Assembly: GCF_030580655.1 (NCBI RefSeq)
Contig: NZ_JAUQTB010000006.1
Location: forward strand, 62,001 to 126,000
Direction of reading: 5' to 3'
Length of the DNA: 64,000 nt
DNA from: Paenibacillus lacisoli
GTDB lineage: Bacteria > Bacillota > Bacilli > Paenibacillales > Paenibacillaceae
Position numbers and translations under genes: made by a program. Below are positions 46,206 through 55,693 of this stretch, piece by piece. Position 1 is the stretch's first letter. Each line of letters starts with the position of its first letter. A model generated the notes under the pieces. The model worked only from the letters and a program-made list of their open reading frames with translations, made no database searches and was not told the DNA's origin.

Positions 46206-47339
46206 ATGAACATTTGTTACTATATCACCGACTACGGCTATGGTCATGCCGCCCGCAGTGTTGCGCTCATTCGTGAGCTGCTCATGAGGCTCAGTGCCGC
46301 GGAGCTGCAGCTGACCATCTGTTCGGAGCGAGTGCTGCCTTTTCTGGTGGCATCTCTCGCCGGGGCAGGCCAGCGAGGCAGCGGCAATATCCATTACCGC
46401 CGCGTGAAGCTGGATGTTGGATATGTGCTGAAGCCGGGCACTGTGGAGATCGACCCCTCTGCCATGAAGGCCGCGTACGGAAAATATATAGAATCCTTCT
46501 CTGTGCTGGTTCAGCAGGAGAGGGATTTTTTACTTCAGGGGAAGTTTGATTGGGTCATTTCAGATATTTCAGCCATTCCTTTTGCGGCGGCTTCTGCAGC
46601 CCGAATTCCGTCTATAGGCATCTCTAATTTTACCTGGTATACAGCCTGTCGTGATGTCCTGAATGAAAAGGAGCTTCAACCGCTGTATGAGGCCTACCGG
46701 AACATGGATTATTTTATTTCACTGCCTGGTGCGGCCGATGAGCCTGATTGGGGCCGGCAGGCAAGATTGGAAGCGGGGTTTTATTCAAGGCCTGCAGATC
46801 ACCGGACGGTCCTGGAGTTAAGGCAGCAGCTGGATCCGTACGGCGGCAGCTTGATTGTCTATTTTGCGATCGGAATGGGAATGGACGTGCAGGGGCTTGA
46901 AACATTGAGATGGATGGAGGACAACCGCTGTCTCTTCATTGTATCCAGTAATATGCCTGTCGAAGGGAAACGGATCATCCGCATTCCCCGGGAAATGACA
47001 GAGTCCCAGCTGTATCTGGCTGCCTCTGACCTCGTTATCTCCAAGCCAGGCTGGGGCACAGCCAGTGAAGCGGTTCAATACGGCAAGCCCATGCTTCTGA
47101 TCGAGAGGGGGGCTATGCCAGAGGACCGGAACACCATTGATGTTCTGCGTAAGCTTTTGCCTGTCCGGCTGCTCCGTTGGGAGGAACTGGCGGACCTGAA
47201 TGACCTGCCTGCATGGCTGGAGGAGCAGGGGTTATCTGTCCGTCCTGGAGCTGGAATGAAAGGGAACAGCGGGGAAGAAGGAGTCAAAGCTCTGACAGAT
47301 TGTGTTTTGAACCTTCTCTCTGTTCCGGGAGCTGAATAA
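46206..47339 (+). CDS. GT-B glycosyltransferase-like protein (MurG/GT28-type)
   Basis: 377 residues. The N-terminal 'YYITDYGYGHAARSVALIRELLMRL' and C-terminal 'LAASDLVISKPGWGTASEAVQYGKPMLLIERG' are the acceptor-loop and nucleotide-sugar regions of GT28-like proteins, also found in L-arabinokinase N-terminal domains. It is likely to be the third sugar-adding enzyme of the locus, though a donor cannot be assigned. ATG 46206 is used; a TTG directly before it is in frame and no good ribosome site is seen. Confidence 0.75.
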   Translation: MNICYYITDYGYGHAARSVALIRELLMRLSAAELQLTICSERVLPFLVASLAGAGQRGSGNIHYRRVKLDVGYVLKPGTVEIDPSAMKAAYGKYIESFSVLVQQERDFLLQGKFDWVISDISAIPFAAASAARIPSIGISNFTWYTACRDVLNEKELQPLYEAYRNMDYFISLPGAADEPDWGRQARLEAGFYSRPADHRTVLELRQQLDPYGGSLIVYFAIGMGMDVQGLETLRWMEDNRCLFIVSSNMPVEGKRIIRIPREMTESQLYLAASDLVISKPGWGTASEAVQYGKPMLLIERGAMPEDRNTIDVLRKLLPVRLLRWEELADLNDLPAWLEEQGLSVRPGAGMKGNSGEEGVKALTDCVLNLLSVPGAE

Positions 47340-47369
47340 TAAGGATTGTAACTCAAGGAGGAGACGGAC

Positions 47370-48704
47370 TTGAAATTAACGATGATTGGTACGGGTTATG
47401 TAGGGCTGGTATCAGGGGTATGTTTTGCAGAGCTTGGGAATGAAGTGATCTGCGTCGATGCTGCTGCCCATAAAATTGATATGCTGAACGCAGGGGAAGT
47501 GCCGATCTACGAACCGGGACTCAAGGAGCTGATCGCGTCTAACCGGGCGAAAGAGCAGCTGTCCTTCACCACCGACCTGAATGAGGCCGTTGGTTATGCT
47601 GATATTATCTTTATCGCGGTAGGAACACCTTCACTGCCTAATGGAGAGGCTAACTTGAGCTACATTGAACAGGCTGCAGCTGATATAGCCAGAGCGATGA
47701 ACGGACACAAGATCATTGTGACGAAAAGCACCGTGCCGGTAGGCACGAATGAAATGATCCGGGATTTGATATCTAGGAATACTTCCCACTCTTTTGCAGT
47801 AGCCTCCGTTCCGGAATTTTTGCGGGAGGGCACAGCAGTTCAGGATACGCTGGCCCCTGACCGTGTCGTTATTGGAACAGAGGACGGAGAGACCCTGCGG
47901 ACCCTGGTGGAGCTGCATAAGCGCCTGACTCATCATATTATCACAACCGATATCCGCTCGGCGGAGATGATCAAATATGCGTCGAATGCTTTCCTGGCTA
48001 CCAAAATCTCATTTATCAACGAGATCGCCAATATCTGTGAGAAGGTAGGAGCTGATGTTACACGGGTTGCTGAGGGAATGGGATATGACCGGCGGATCGG
48101 GTCGGCTTTTCTGAAGGCGGGTATCGGTTATGGCGGATCTTGTTTCCCCAAGGATACCGAGGCTCTAATCCAGATTGCCGGGCATGTGGATTATGAATTC
48201 AAGCTGCTGAAATCCGTAGTGGAAGTAAATAATGATCAGCGTTTTAACGTCATCCGCAAGCTTAAGGAAGCGTTGGGACCCTTGGAAGGCAGAAATATTG
48301 CAGTCTGGGGTCTTGCCTTCAAGCCGGATACGGATGATGTCCGGGATGCGCCAGCGATGGATATTATTCAAAGCCTGCTCGCCCAAGGGGCGCACGTTAG
48401 GGCTTATGATCCGATTGCACAGGCCAACTTCCGCCGGGAGCTGGATCACCCGTCCATCACGTGGGCAGAGGATGCATGGGAAGCAGCACAGGATAGCGAA
48501 GCTGTATGCCTGCTGACGGAATGGAGCGAATTCCGGCTGGTTGACCTGAACGAGCTGGCGGCTGTCATGAAAGACCATGTTCTTATTGACGGCCGGAATG
48601 TGTTCGGTCCCGAGCAGGTCCTGCTGTCCCCGTTCCGCTATTACTCGGTTGGGCGGCCTGACTTGACGCATTTGGAGCAGCGCATCGCTGTTCGCAACGG
48701 ATAA
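47370..48704 (+). CDS. ugd: UDP-glucose 6-dehydrogenase
   Basis: 444 residues, oxidises UDP-glucose to UDP-glucuronate with 2 NAD+. The N-terminal NAD site is 'MIGTGYVGLVSGVCFAELG', with 'VPVGTNEMIR' and catalytic Cys258 in 'GIGYGGSCFPKDTEAL'; the C-terminal UDP-binding domain is complete. The start is TTG, 8 bases after AAGGAGGAG. It predicts glucuronic acid in the polymer. Confidence 0.96.
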   Translation: MKLTMIGTGYVGLVSGVCFAELGNEVICVDAAAHKIDMLNAGEVPIYEPGLKELIASNRAKEQLSFTTDLNEAVGYADIIFIAVGTPSLPNGEANLSYIEQAAADIARAMNGHKIIVTKSTVPVGTNEMIRDLISRNTSHSFAVASVPEFLREGTAVQDTLAPDRVVIGTEDGETLRTLVELHKRLTHHIITTDIRSAEMIKYASNAFLATKISFINEIANICEKVGADVTRVAEGMGYDRRIGSAFLKAGIGYGGSCFPKDTEALIQIAGHVDYEFKLLKSVVEVNNDQRFNVIRKLKEALGPLEGRNIAVWGLAFKPDTDDVRDAPAMDIIQSLLAQGAHVRAYDPIAQANFRRELDHPSITWAEDAWEAAQDSEAVCLLTEWSEFRLVDLNELAAVMKDHVLIDGRNVFGPEQVLLSPFRYYSVGRPDLTHLEQRIAVRNG

Positions 48705-48729
48705 GCAGGAGAGGCGGGAAGGGATACGG

Positions 48730-49677
48730 ATGAAGAAGTGGCTGAAAATATCGCTTATCACTTCCGGAATCGTCGCTGCGGGTGTCTTCGGGTACGGAGT
48801 TTATCTGTACCAGAGCGTAAAGTCGACCGCAGACCAAATGTACCAGCCCCGGAATCCGGTTCCGGAGGCTGTCGCAAGTCTGAATCCAACGGGGAAAGGC
48901 GGCCATCCCCGGCAGCCTGCGAATCTGAGCGGGAAAGAGCCGTTCACACTGCTGATCATGGGAGTTGATGAACGATCAGGGGACCGCGGCAGATCAGATA
49001 CTCTGATTGTTGCGGGCGTCAATCCGGCGAATAAGTCTGTGCTGCTGTTCAACATTCCCCGGGATACACGGACCCTGATCGCAGGGAAGGGGACCGAAGA
49101 TAAGATTAACCATGCCTATGCTTTTGGCGGGGTTGATATGGCGGTGGCAACTGTAGAGCAGTTTCTGGGCACTCCGGTAGACTATTATGTGCGTGTGAAC
49201 ATGGAAGGCTTCAAGCAGTTAATTGATCTTTTCGGCGGTGTTCAGGTCCATAACAAGTTTGCCTTTGCTTCCGGCGGCTACCAGTTTGACCAGGGACTGA
49301 TTCAGATGGATGGGGCGAAGGCGCTTGCCTATGCGCGGATGAGGTACGAAGATCCCAAGGGGGACCTTGGGCGAAATGACCGCCAGAAACAGATTCTTGA
49401 GCAGCTGATGGATCAGGCCCTGCAGGCATCCAGCCTGTTACGCATTGAATCTGCACTGAAAGAAGTCGGTGCTAACGTCCGGACAGATATCTCATTCGAT
49501 GACATGAAGAAGCTGCTGACCGATTATCGCGCAGACCTGAAACAGCTGAAGACGGAGGAGATCCGGGGGAAAGGGACAAAAATGGGCGGCATTTATTATT
49601 ATCTGGTAGATGAGAAAGAGCGCTCACGCATCCATGATCTGCTGGAGAAGCAGATGGAACCGGTATCAGGTCCTTAG
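48730..49677 (+). CDS. LytR-CpsA-Psr (LCP) family glycopolymer ligase
   Basis: 315 residues with an N-terminal TM anchor (~5-28) and an extracellular LCP domain. Conserved elements are 'LLIMGVDERSGDRGRSDTLIVAGVNP', 'IPRDTRTLI', 'KINHAYAFGG' and 'YARMRYEDPKGDLGRNDRQKQIL'. LCP enzymes move polymers from undecaprenyl pyrophosphate to peptidoglycan, so the EPS here may be wall-linked. Last large gene of the locus; GGAAGGG precedes ATG. Confidence 0.92.
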   Translation: MKKWLKISLITSGIVAAGVFGYGVYLYQSVKSTADQMYQPRNPVPEAVASLNPTGKGGHPRQPANLSGKEPFTLLIMGVDERSGDRGRSDTLIVAGVNPANKSVLLFNIPRDTRTLIAGKGTEDKINHAYAFGGVDMAVATVEQFLGTPVDYYVRVNMEGFKQLIDLFGGVQVHNKFAFASGGYQFDQGLIQMDGAKALAYARMRYEDPKGDLGRNDRQKQILEQLMDQALQASSLLRIESALKEVGANVRTDISFDDMKKLLTDYRADLKQLKTEEIRGKGTKMGGIYYYLVDEKERSRIHDLLEKQMEPVSGP

Positions 49678-49717
49678 GGGCTTAGGTTGAAAATATTAAG
49701 GACTTGCGAAGAATGTC

Positions 49718-49770
49718 TTGACAACGCGTACGGTGTCGAGTAAATTACTGGTTAAGATACAAAGTGTATC
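49718..49770 (+). promoter_or_regulatory. Promoter with Xre-type operator (site 4)
   Basis: -35 TTGACA (49718-49723), 17-bp spacer, -10 TAAATT (49741-49746), then after 9 bp the dyad GATACAAAGTGTATC (49756-49770) over the start region. Same layout as 34152-34206 and 55641-55693. Confidence 0.75.
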
Positions 49771-49818
49771 AGCGACCGTGTCGAAGACCGGAATTTGCGC
49801 GATCAAGGAGACATTTCA

Positions 49819-50091
49819 TTGATTGATAAGGGCAGATTTTACTGCGTCAGCTGTCAGAAGATATTGCCGGTACCTTATTCCCTGCAGGATCAGGATGGAA
49901 CAGACGGGAACCTGCCTTATATTTTCCGTACCGGATTCTATCGCAGCGAGATATCTCTGGGCTGCTGTCAGCACTGTATGAGGGCATCACATCCTTCCCC
50001 GGTGCATGAGTCTGTGTTATCCGGCGGCAGTCATGAAGCCCATTCACCGACCCATCGATCTTTTGTGTGTAATGAAGAATCCGAGCTGTAA
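49819..50091 (+). CDS. Small Cys-rich (zinc-ribbon-like) protein
   Basis: 90 residues. The start is TTG at 49819, 8 bases after AAGGAG (49805-49810). Two cysteine pairs, 'YCVSCQ' near the N terminus and 'CCQHC' at ~45-49, suggest a bound zinc. The C-terminal third is His/Ser-rich and probably disordered. It has its own promoter/operator of the Xre-type regulon (49718-49770) and a terminator. No family or function recognised. Confidence 0.6.
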   Translation: MIDKGRFYCVSCQKILPVPYSLQDQDGTDGNLPYIFRTGFYRSEISLGCCQHCMRASHPSPVHESVLSGGSHEAHSPTHRSFVCNEESEL

Positions 50092-50096
50092 CTTAA

Positions 50097-50140
50097 AATC
50101 CCCCGTTCATCGCATAGGCGATCTGCGGGGGATTATTTTT
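50097..50140. terminator. Bidirectional terminator
   Basis: AATCCCCC/GGGGGATT arms (50097-50104, 50127-50134) with a T-rich tail on each strand, between the Cys-rich gene and bactofilin. Confidence 0.85.
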
Positions 50141-50142
50141 GT

Positions 50143-50571
50143 TTATCCTGCCTGTGACTCTGTGCTTTCTACTGCGGAGAGAGCCTGTATGCGATCATTA
50201 TCAGTCAACCATTCTGTCTCTTCCGTCTCTTCCATGCCTCCGCTGGTTCCGTTGAAGACACCGCCCTCAGCCACAATCAGAGATTTGGCCTGTATATTGC
50301 CGTACAGCTTGCCTGAAGCCATAATGGTCAGCTTTCCCTCGGCTGTAATGTCGCCGAACACTTTCCCAGCTATGATCACATTTCGGGCCGTGATGCAGCT
50401 GCGAAGGATGGAGGATTCCCCAATGATGACATCCCTCGTGCTGACAATATCCCCAATGAGCCTGCCCTCGATTCTAAGATCGGCCGAGCAGTGAAGGCTT
50501 CCCTGTATTTCAGTGCCCTGACCGATCAGTGTATCCGTTGAAACGGCCGTCCGTTTCGTTTCCTTGAACAT
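50143..50571 (-). CDS. Bactofilin family protein
   Basis: 142 residues. The central beta-helix repeats ('LIGQGTEIQGSLHCSADLRIEGRLIGDI' to 'LIVAEGGVFNG', ~13-110) are those of bactofilin (PF04519), a polymer-forming scaffold at the membrane; the C-terminal tail is acidic. GGGGGA precedes the ATG. It lies 70 bp downstream of an M23 peptidase gene, a pairing common in bacteria where bactofilin positions the wall hydrolase. Confidence 0.92.
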   Translation of the reverse strand: MFKETKRTAVSTDTLIGQGTEIQGSLHCSADLRIEGRLIGDIVSTRDVIIGESSILRSCITARNVIIAGKVFGDITAEGKLTIMASGKLYGNIQAKSLIVAEGGVFNGTSGGMEETEETEWLTDNDRIQALSAVESTESQAG

Positions 50572-50641
50572 GGTTCATTCCCCCTGTAACCATATGGAGT
50601 AGAATAAGGTATCCGCTCTCTTTGTTCCAGACCACCTGGCA

Positions 50642-51763
50642 TCAGCTGCGTCCCAAGACGCTGAGCGGGTCGATCTCTCTGCTGTTCTTCGTAACCTGGA
50701 AATGCAGATGCGGTCCTGTGCTGCGGCCGGTACTGCCGAGATCACCAATGACTTCTCCCTGGGCGACTTTCATACCTGTCTTCACCCTGATCTTGCTCAA
50801 ATGCATGTAACATGACTCCATTCCGTTACCGTGGGCAATAATGATGTAGTTTCCCCTTGAGCCATCCCGGCCTGTATCGATGACCTCACCTCTGCCTGCA
50901 GCGAAGACCGGGTCACCGATTTTGCCCCCGATATCAATGCCTGCGTGAAAAGCAGACGTCCTGTGGAACGGATCACTTCGGTAGCCGAAGCTTGAAGTGA
51001 TTCGGGTAGATGAGGTTGGCCATAAGGAAGGTGCTGCAGGGGTAGGTGCTTTTTTGTCCCGCTGCGTACGGGCTTTTTTTTGCTTTGGCTGAGCAGATGG
51101 AATCGATGCAGGGGTGAGCTTTTGTTCTTGGGTCTTAGTGATCCGCGGAGCAGCTGCAGTGACAGCTGGGTCAGGAATAGAAGACTGCATCCGGCGCATC
51201 CACTGCTTCATGGTTTCCATATCATCTTCCAGCGGAGCTGCCGAATCGCTCCTCCGGTCGAAGACGGCTGTGTATTCCTGCGGCCGGATCGCAGGTATGA
51301 CAGCAGAGACTGCGCTGTCTGGGACAGCCTGGGCAGCAGGCAGAGACAACGCTTTGGCTGTATCCCTGACCAGACTCGCCGCGGCTGGAGCAGAAGGCTG
51401 GGACCGGGTGATCCAGGTCTGCAGCTGCTGTTCAAGGCGTGGAAGCCGGTAAGCTTGTTCCTGCAGCGGTATAGGCGGAATGCCGTAATTCGTCATCTGC
51501 TCCTGCAATCTGCGGAGAGCCTCATTCCGGTTGGTGACAGTCACATCCAGCTGCAGCTGAGCCGCGGCAAGCGCTTGTTCCAGGCGGCTGACCTGGCGGG
51601 TCGAATGGATATGCATCGATATAATCAGAGCGGAAATGGAGAGAAGGGCAGCAGCAGGGACAAGCAGGAGGACCGGTCTTGAAATCTGGAACTGCCTGGC
51701 GGCATGCTGGGCATCCCGAAGAATGACGAGGGTCAAACGTTCCTGGGCGACAGCGGATTTCAT
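50642..51763 (-). CDS. M23 (LytM) peptidoglycan endopeptidase, membrane anchored
   Basis: 373 residues. A TM helix (~30-52), a coiled coil (~57-95), a Pro/Ala/Lys-rich linker and a C-terminal LytM domain with zinc ligands ('RTSAFHAGIDIGGKIGDPV', 'GPHLHFQV'). All metal ligands (HxxxD, HxH) appear intact, so it should be active. ATG 51763 lies 5 bases after AGGAG; the ATG at 51766 is too close. Forms an operon with bactofilin. Confidence 0.9.
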   Translation of the reverse strand: MKSAVAQERLTLVILRDAQHAARQFQISRPVLLLVPAAALLSISALIISMHIHSTRQVSRLEQALAAAQLQLDVTVTNRNEALRRLQEQMTNYGIPPIPLQEQAYRLPRLEQQLQTWITRSQPSAPAAASLVRDTAKALSLPAAQAVPDSAVSAVIPAIRPQEYTAVFDRRSDSAAPLEDDMETMKQWMRRMQSSIPDPAVTAAAPRITKTQEQKLTPASIPSAQPKQKKARTQRDKKAPTPAAPSLWPTSSTRITSSFGYRSDPFHRTSAFHAGIDIGGKIGDPVFAAGRGEVIDTGRDGSRGNYIIIAHGNGMESCYMHLSKIRVKTGMKVAQGEVIGDLGSTGRSTGPHLHFQVTKNSREIDPLSVLGRS

Positions 51764-52012
51764 CATGGCTCCTTTCCGGCCATCCCGGTAGGGAAGCGCC
51801 AGTGTGGGGTGCATCCGGATTGCTTATCCGATGCCCAATACACTATGTATTCAGGCCTGTATCAAGTTATGTCAAAAAAGTCATGATCCATTCTGCGTTC
51901 TCCTTCGCACTGCAGGGTATGTATGATTAACGGGACCGTGAAACGTTAAGACTGTGTCCATAGTGCTCTAATACATAGTATTCATTCCATAGGTACATAA
52001 GGAGGCTGCTGC

Positions 52013-53443
52013 ATGGTATGGCTGTTGATCATTTTATTCGCATTTATATGTCAATTTGGTATTATTCTGCTGCTTGAATTCCGCCAACCGGCCAAGGCAG
52101 TCGCTTGGCTCTTCATTTCTCTTTGTGTTCCGCTGCTCGGATTTGTTATCTATTTCTTCGTTGCCCAGGAATATCGCAAGCGTAAAATGATCCGTCATCG
52201 AGGCTCCAAGCTGTTCCGTGAGATTCGGACCCGGCTGTGGCAGCAGATGCATCTTGTAGATCAGCCTGGCCAAATGTCCAATCCCGGCTACATCCACGAG
52301 AAGCGTCTGTTTCATCTCCTGTCCAATCTTTCGGAAAGTCCGATAACCAGCTGTAATGAGACGAGGGTCCTGACGAATGCCGAAGAAACGTATAAGGCGA
52401 TACTGGAAGCGATGGAGAAGGCACGGCATCATATTCATATCGAATATTACATTTTCCGAAGCGACGGAATCGGTCAGAAGTTTCAGGACCTTATGCTGCG
52501 TAAAGCGAAGGAAGGCGTAAAGGTCCGTTTCATTGTGGATGGCCTGGGCAGCCGGAAGGTGTCTACAGCATTCATCCGACAGCTGCGTGAAGCAGGAGGG
52601 GAGTTTCATTATTTCCTGCCCCCGCTGATTGCGTTGTTTGACCGGCGGGTGAATTACCGTAATCACCGAAAGATTGTTGTCGTTGACGGGACAACAGGTT
52701 ATCTAGGCGGAATTAATGTGGGAGATGATTATCTGGGTCTTTACCCTGATATGGGATTTTGGCGGGATACCCATCTGGAGGTTAAGGGAGACGCTGTTTA
52801 TTTTCTGCAGACGACCTTTCTGAATGACTGGAAGCTGGCTTCAAAAGAACGGATCGTGGATATGAGCTTGTTTCCGCCCCATCAATGCAAAGGGAACGAA
52901 CAGGCGCTGATTCTGAGCAGCGGCCCTGACCAGGACTGGAACACGATTCAGGAAATGTGCTTTGGTGCTATCTCGGTGGCGAGCCGGCGGATCTACATAA
53001 CCTCACCGTATTTTATTCCCGATACCGCTCTCTATGAGGCGCTCAAAACAGCGGCTGTCAGCGGGGTCGATGTCCGGATTCTGATTCCTTATCAGTCAGA
53101 CTCCCGCCTGGTGCATTTGGCGTCACTCTCCTATGTGGAGGAGCTGCTGATAGCTGGAGTTAAATTCTACCAGTACCATAAAGGGTTTGTGCATGCCAAG
53201 GTAATGATTGTGGATGATCTGCTGGCTACAGTGGGCACCGCCAACATGGATATGCGGAGTTTTTTCTGCAATTTTGAGCTGCAAGCTGTGCTCTTTGACC
53301 AGAAGGCTATGCAGCATTTGATAGCGGATTTTGAAGAAGATCTGCAGCATTGCAGTGCAATGAATCTTGAAGAATTTAAGGGGCGTTCGCGCCTTCAGAA
53401 AACAAGTGAAATCCTGTCCCGGATGCTATCGCCTCTGCTGTAG
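52013..53443 (+). CDS. cls: Cardiolipin synthase (phospholipase D type)
   Basis: 476 residues with two N-terminal TM helices (~3-23, 31-52) and two HKD catalytic motifs ('YRNHRKIVVVDGTTGYLGGINVGDDY' and 'FVHAKVMIVDDLLATVGTANMDMRS'). It condenses phosphatidylglycerol into cardiolipin at the membrane. AGGAGG is upstream of the ATG. Monocistronic. Confidence 0.95.
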   Translation: MVWLLIILFAFICQFGIILLLEFRQPAKAVAWLFISLCVPLLGFVIYFFVAQEYRKRKMIRHRGSKLFREIRTRLWQQMHLVDQPGQMSNPGYIHEKRLFHLLSNLSESPITSCNETRVLTNAEETYKAILEAMEKARHHIHIEYYIFRSDGIGQKFQDLMLRKAKEGVKVRFIVDGLGSRKVSTAFIRQLREAGGEFHYFLPPLIALFDRRVNYRNHRKIVVVDGTTGYLGGINVGDDYLGLYPDMGFWRDTHLEVKGDAVYFLQTTFLNDWKLASKERIVDMSLFPPHQCKGNEQALILSSGPDQDWNTIQEMCFGAISVASRRIYITSPYFIPDTALYEALKTAAVSGVDVRILIPYQSDSRLVHLASLSYVEELLIAGVKFYQYHKGFVHAKVMIVDDLLATVGTANMDMRSFFCNFELQAVLFDQKAMQHLIADFEEDLQHCSAMNLEEFKGRSRLQKTSEILSRMLSPLL

Positions 53444-53594
53444 CGATTCGGGGCGTTTTTTATGATTAAAGTTTATTTTTTTTGAAATTATCTTCGTTTT
53501 TCTCACTATTTGGCCAGTTATCATCATATTTATGTTATAATAAAGATATAAGCGCCATGGATTAGAGGCTGAGATGAGGATATGGGGGGATTGG

Positions 53595-54512
53595 ATGACA
53601 GATACAACAACAGCGGAGAGAACGCTGGAGAAGCTGAAGCCGGATGGTCGAGAGAAGAAATCCTTCTTGACGCTGCGGCAGCTGCAGCGGGTCGTTCTGC
53701 TTACGATTGGTGCCGTTCTGATGGCAGTTGCTCTTGAAATTTTTATGGTTCCCAACGGCGTCATCGACGGGGGAATTACCGGTATTTCGATTATGGTATC
53801 CAAGCTGTTCGGACTGCCGCTGGGTATCTTCCTGACGGTGCTGAATCTGCCCTTCCTGCTGCTGGGCTACAAGCAGATTGGTAAGACGTTTGCTTTTTCT
53901 ACGCTTTACGCCGTTGTTTTCATGTCGATATGTACGTCCCTGCTGCACAGCGTGCCTGCATTGACACCGAATGAACCTCTGCTTGGGGCCATTTTTGGCG
54001 GTGTGGTTCTGGGGGTAGGTGTAGGACTTGTTATTCGCTCAGGGGGCTCTCTGGACGGAACGGAAATTGTGGCCATTCTGGTCAGTGAGAAGACGCCGTT
54101 CAGTGTGGGTCAGATCGTATTGGTAATCAACGTGTTCATTCTGGGAAGTGCAGGGTTTGTGTTCGGCTGGCCGAACGCACTGTATTCCATGATTGCCTAC
54201 TATATCGCTATGAAAATGATTGACGTAACGATCGAAGGGATGGACCAATCGAAGTCTGTCTGGATCATTAGTGATAAATATCGTGATATTGGCGAAGCGC
54301 TCACGGACCGTCTCGGACGCGGGGTGACATACCTGAACGGAGAGGGCGGGTTCAGCGGTGATGACAAGAAAGTGATTTTCGTGGTCATTACCCGTCTGGA
54401 GGAAGCGAAGCTGAAGAGTATTGTGGAGGACTGGGATTCCCACGCCTTTGTAGCTATCGGTAATATTCACGATGTCAAAGGTGGAAGGTTTAAGAAAAAA
54501 GGGATTCATTAG
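53595..54512 (+). CDS. YitT family membrane protein (DUF161/DUF2179)
   Basis: 305 residues: about five or six TM helices from ~28 to ~190 ('VPNGVIDGGITGISIMVSKLFGLPLG', 'RSGGSLDGTEIVA') and a C-terminal soluble DUF2179 domain ('VIFVVITRLEEAKLKSIVEDWDSHAFVAI'). Function not established for most members. ATG 53595 lies after GGGGGGA; the ORF upstream lacks a site. Confidence 0.92.
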   Translation: MTDTTTAERTLEKLKPDGREKKSFLTLRQLQRVVLLTIGAVLMAVALEIFMVPNGVIDGGITGISIMVSKLFGLPLGIFLTVLNLPFLLLGYKQIGKTFAFSTLYAVVFMSICTSLLHSVPALTPNEPLLGAIFGGVVLGVGVGLVIRSGGSLDGTEIVAILVSEKTPFSVGQIVLVINVFILGSAGFVFGWPNALYSMIAYYIAMKMIDVTIEGMDQSKSVWIISDKYRDIGEALTDRLGRGVTYLNGEGGFSGDDKKVIFVVITRLEEAKLKSIVEDWDSHAFVAIGNIHDVKGGRFKKKGIH

Positions 54513-54540
54513 CGGTTTTTCAGCCTGAATATCATTGAAT

Positions 54541-54578
54541 AACCCGCATACGGCCTGGCCGTGTGCGGGTTATTTTTT
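54541..54578. terminator. Bidirectional terminator
   Basis: AACCCGCATACGG/CCGTgTGCGGGTT then ATTTTTT; it overlaps the stop codon of the convergent ligD-like gene. Confidence 0.85.
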
Positions 54579-55463
54579 GTTATAGTGAGCAAGAAGAACT
54601 TCCACCGGCTGCGGTGGCAGCTGTGCAAGCAGATCTCCTGTGTACGCTAACCGGGCTTCAATATTGAGCAGATGAAAATCGGTCGGCTTCACATTCCGGT
54701 GGACTTCCTCCCAGGTTAGAGGCGTAGAGACTGTGGCGTAGGTTCGGGCGCGGGGAGTGTAGGGGGCGGCCAGTGTTTTCCCGCTGTAATGCTGCAGATA
54801 ATCAAAATAAATACGGTCCCCGCGGTTCTTCTTCAGTCGCTCTAAGGTGAATAGGCCCGGGTGCTTTTCAGTCACATATTGTCCTACCAGATGACCGATG
54901 CTGCGCAGCTCATCAAAGGTGATGCCGGGGCGGATCGGTACAATAATCTGAACACCGGTAGCCCCGGAGGTTTTCGGGATGGACTGGAGTCCCAGGCTGG
55001 CGAGCGTTTCGCCTACGATAGCAGCAGCCTCCATGATCCGCGGCTCTTCCTCCACAGAAGGGTCCAGGTCAATCATCCATTCGCAGGGCAGGGGACTGCC
55101 GATGGAGTGCAGGGACGGGTGAAACTCTATGGCCGCGAGATTGCCGAGCCAGAGCAGGACGGGCAGCTGATCCATGACGACATAGCGGATATCTCCATCC
55201 ATCGCAGTTTTGACGAAATCCGGCAGCGGCTCAGGAGCATTTTTCTGGTAAAAGAAAGTCCCCCCTATACCATGCGGGTAGCGGATGGAGGTGAGCAGGC
55301 GGTTGCGCGTATAGGTCAACAGATAAGGGGCCAGAGCGGTCAGCTTCTGAAGATAAACAGCTTTTGTAATGCCCATCTCAGGCCAGAGCGGTTTGTCGGG
55401 ATTCGTGATATCCAGCCTTTGGCCGTCGATCACAATGCTCCCTTTAACAGAACTTTTGGGCAT
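54570..55463 (-). CDS. LigD-type polymerase/primase domain protein
   Basis: 297 residues, stand-alone LigD polymerase (AEP primase) domain used in bacterial NHEJ to extend broken ends. 'NPDKPLWPEMGITKAVYLQKL', the metal motif 'MIDLDPS' (DxD) and 'KTSGATGVQIIVPI' are typical. Ligase and nuclease domains are absent and no ku gene is adjacent, so partners must lie elsewhere. ATG 55463 is used since the ATG at 55487 overlaps the AAAGGAG ribosome site. Confidence 0.92.
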   Translation of the reverse strand: MPKSSVKGSIVIDGQRLDITNPDKPLWPEMGITKAVYLQKLTALAPYLLTYTRNRLLTSIRYPHGIGGTFFYQKNAPEPLPDFVKTAMDGDIRYVVMDQLPVLLWLGNLAAIEFHPSLHSIGSPLPCEWMIDLDPSVEEEPRIMEAAAIVGETLASLGLQSIPKTSGATGVQIIVPIRPGITFDELRSIGHLVGQYVTEKHPGLFTLERLKKNRGDRIYFDYLQHYSGKTLAAPYTPRARTYATVSTPLTWEEVHRNVKPTDFHLLNIEARLAYTGDLLAQLPPQPVEVLLAHYNKK

Positions 55464-55640
55464 GGGGGGCGCAGCTCCTTTCTGCATAAATCCGCATATC
55501 GAAGCGTATTTTGCGAATTTTTTAGTGCGTCAATCACAAGGGAAATTGCATCTTTTTGCAAAATTTTAAGTGAAACTTGTTTCAACTCAGGTCCAACAGA
55601 TTAAATAAGGAAAAAGACAACAAAAGAATCAAACTTCGAA

Positions 55641-55693
55641 TTGACAAGTTACACGCCGTATCTTAAAGTGGGAATATGTATACGATTCGTATC
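55641..55693 (+). promoter_or_regulatory. Promoter with Xre-type operator for lasso cluster (site 5)
   Basis: -35 TTGACA (55641-55646), 17-bp spacer, -10 TAAAGT (55664-55669), then after 9 bp the dyad TATACGATTCGTATC (55679-55693; perfect inner ATACGA/TCGTAT). About 240 bp of leader follow before the sulfotransferase start; the rest of the 468-bp gap 55464-55931 shows no gene. Confidence 0.7.
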
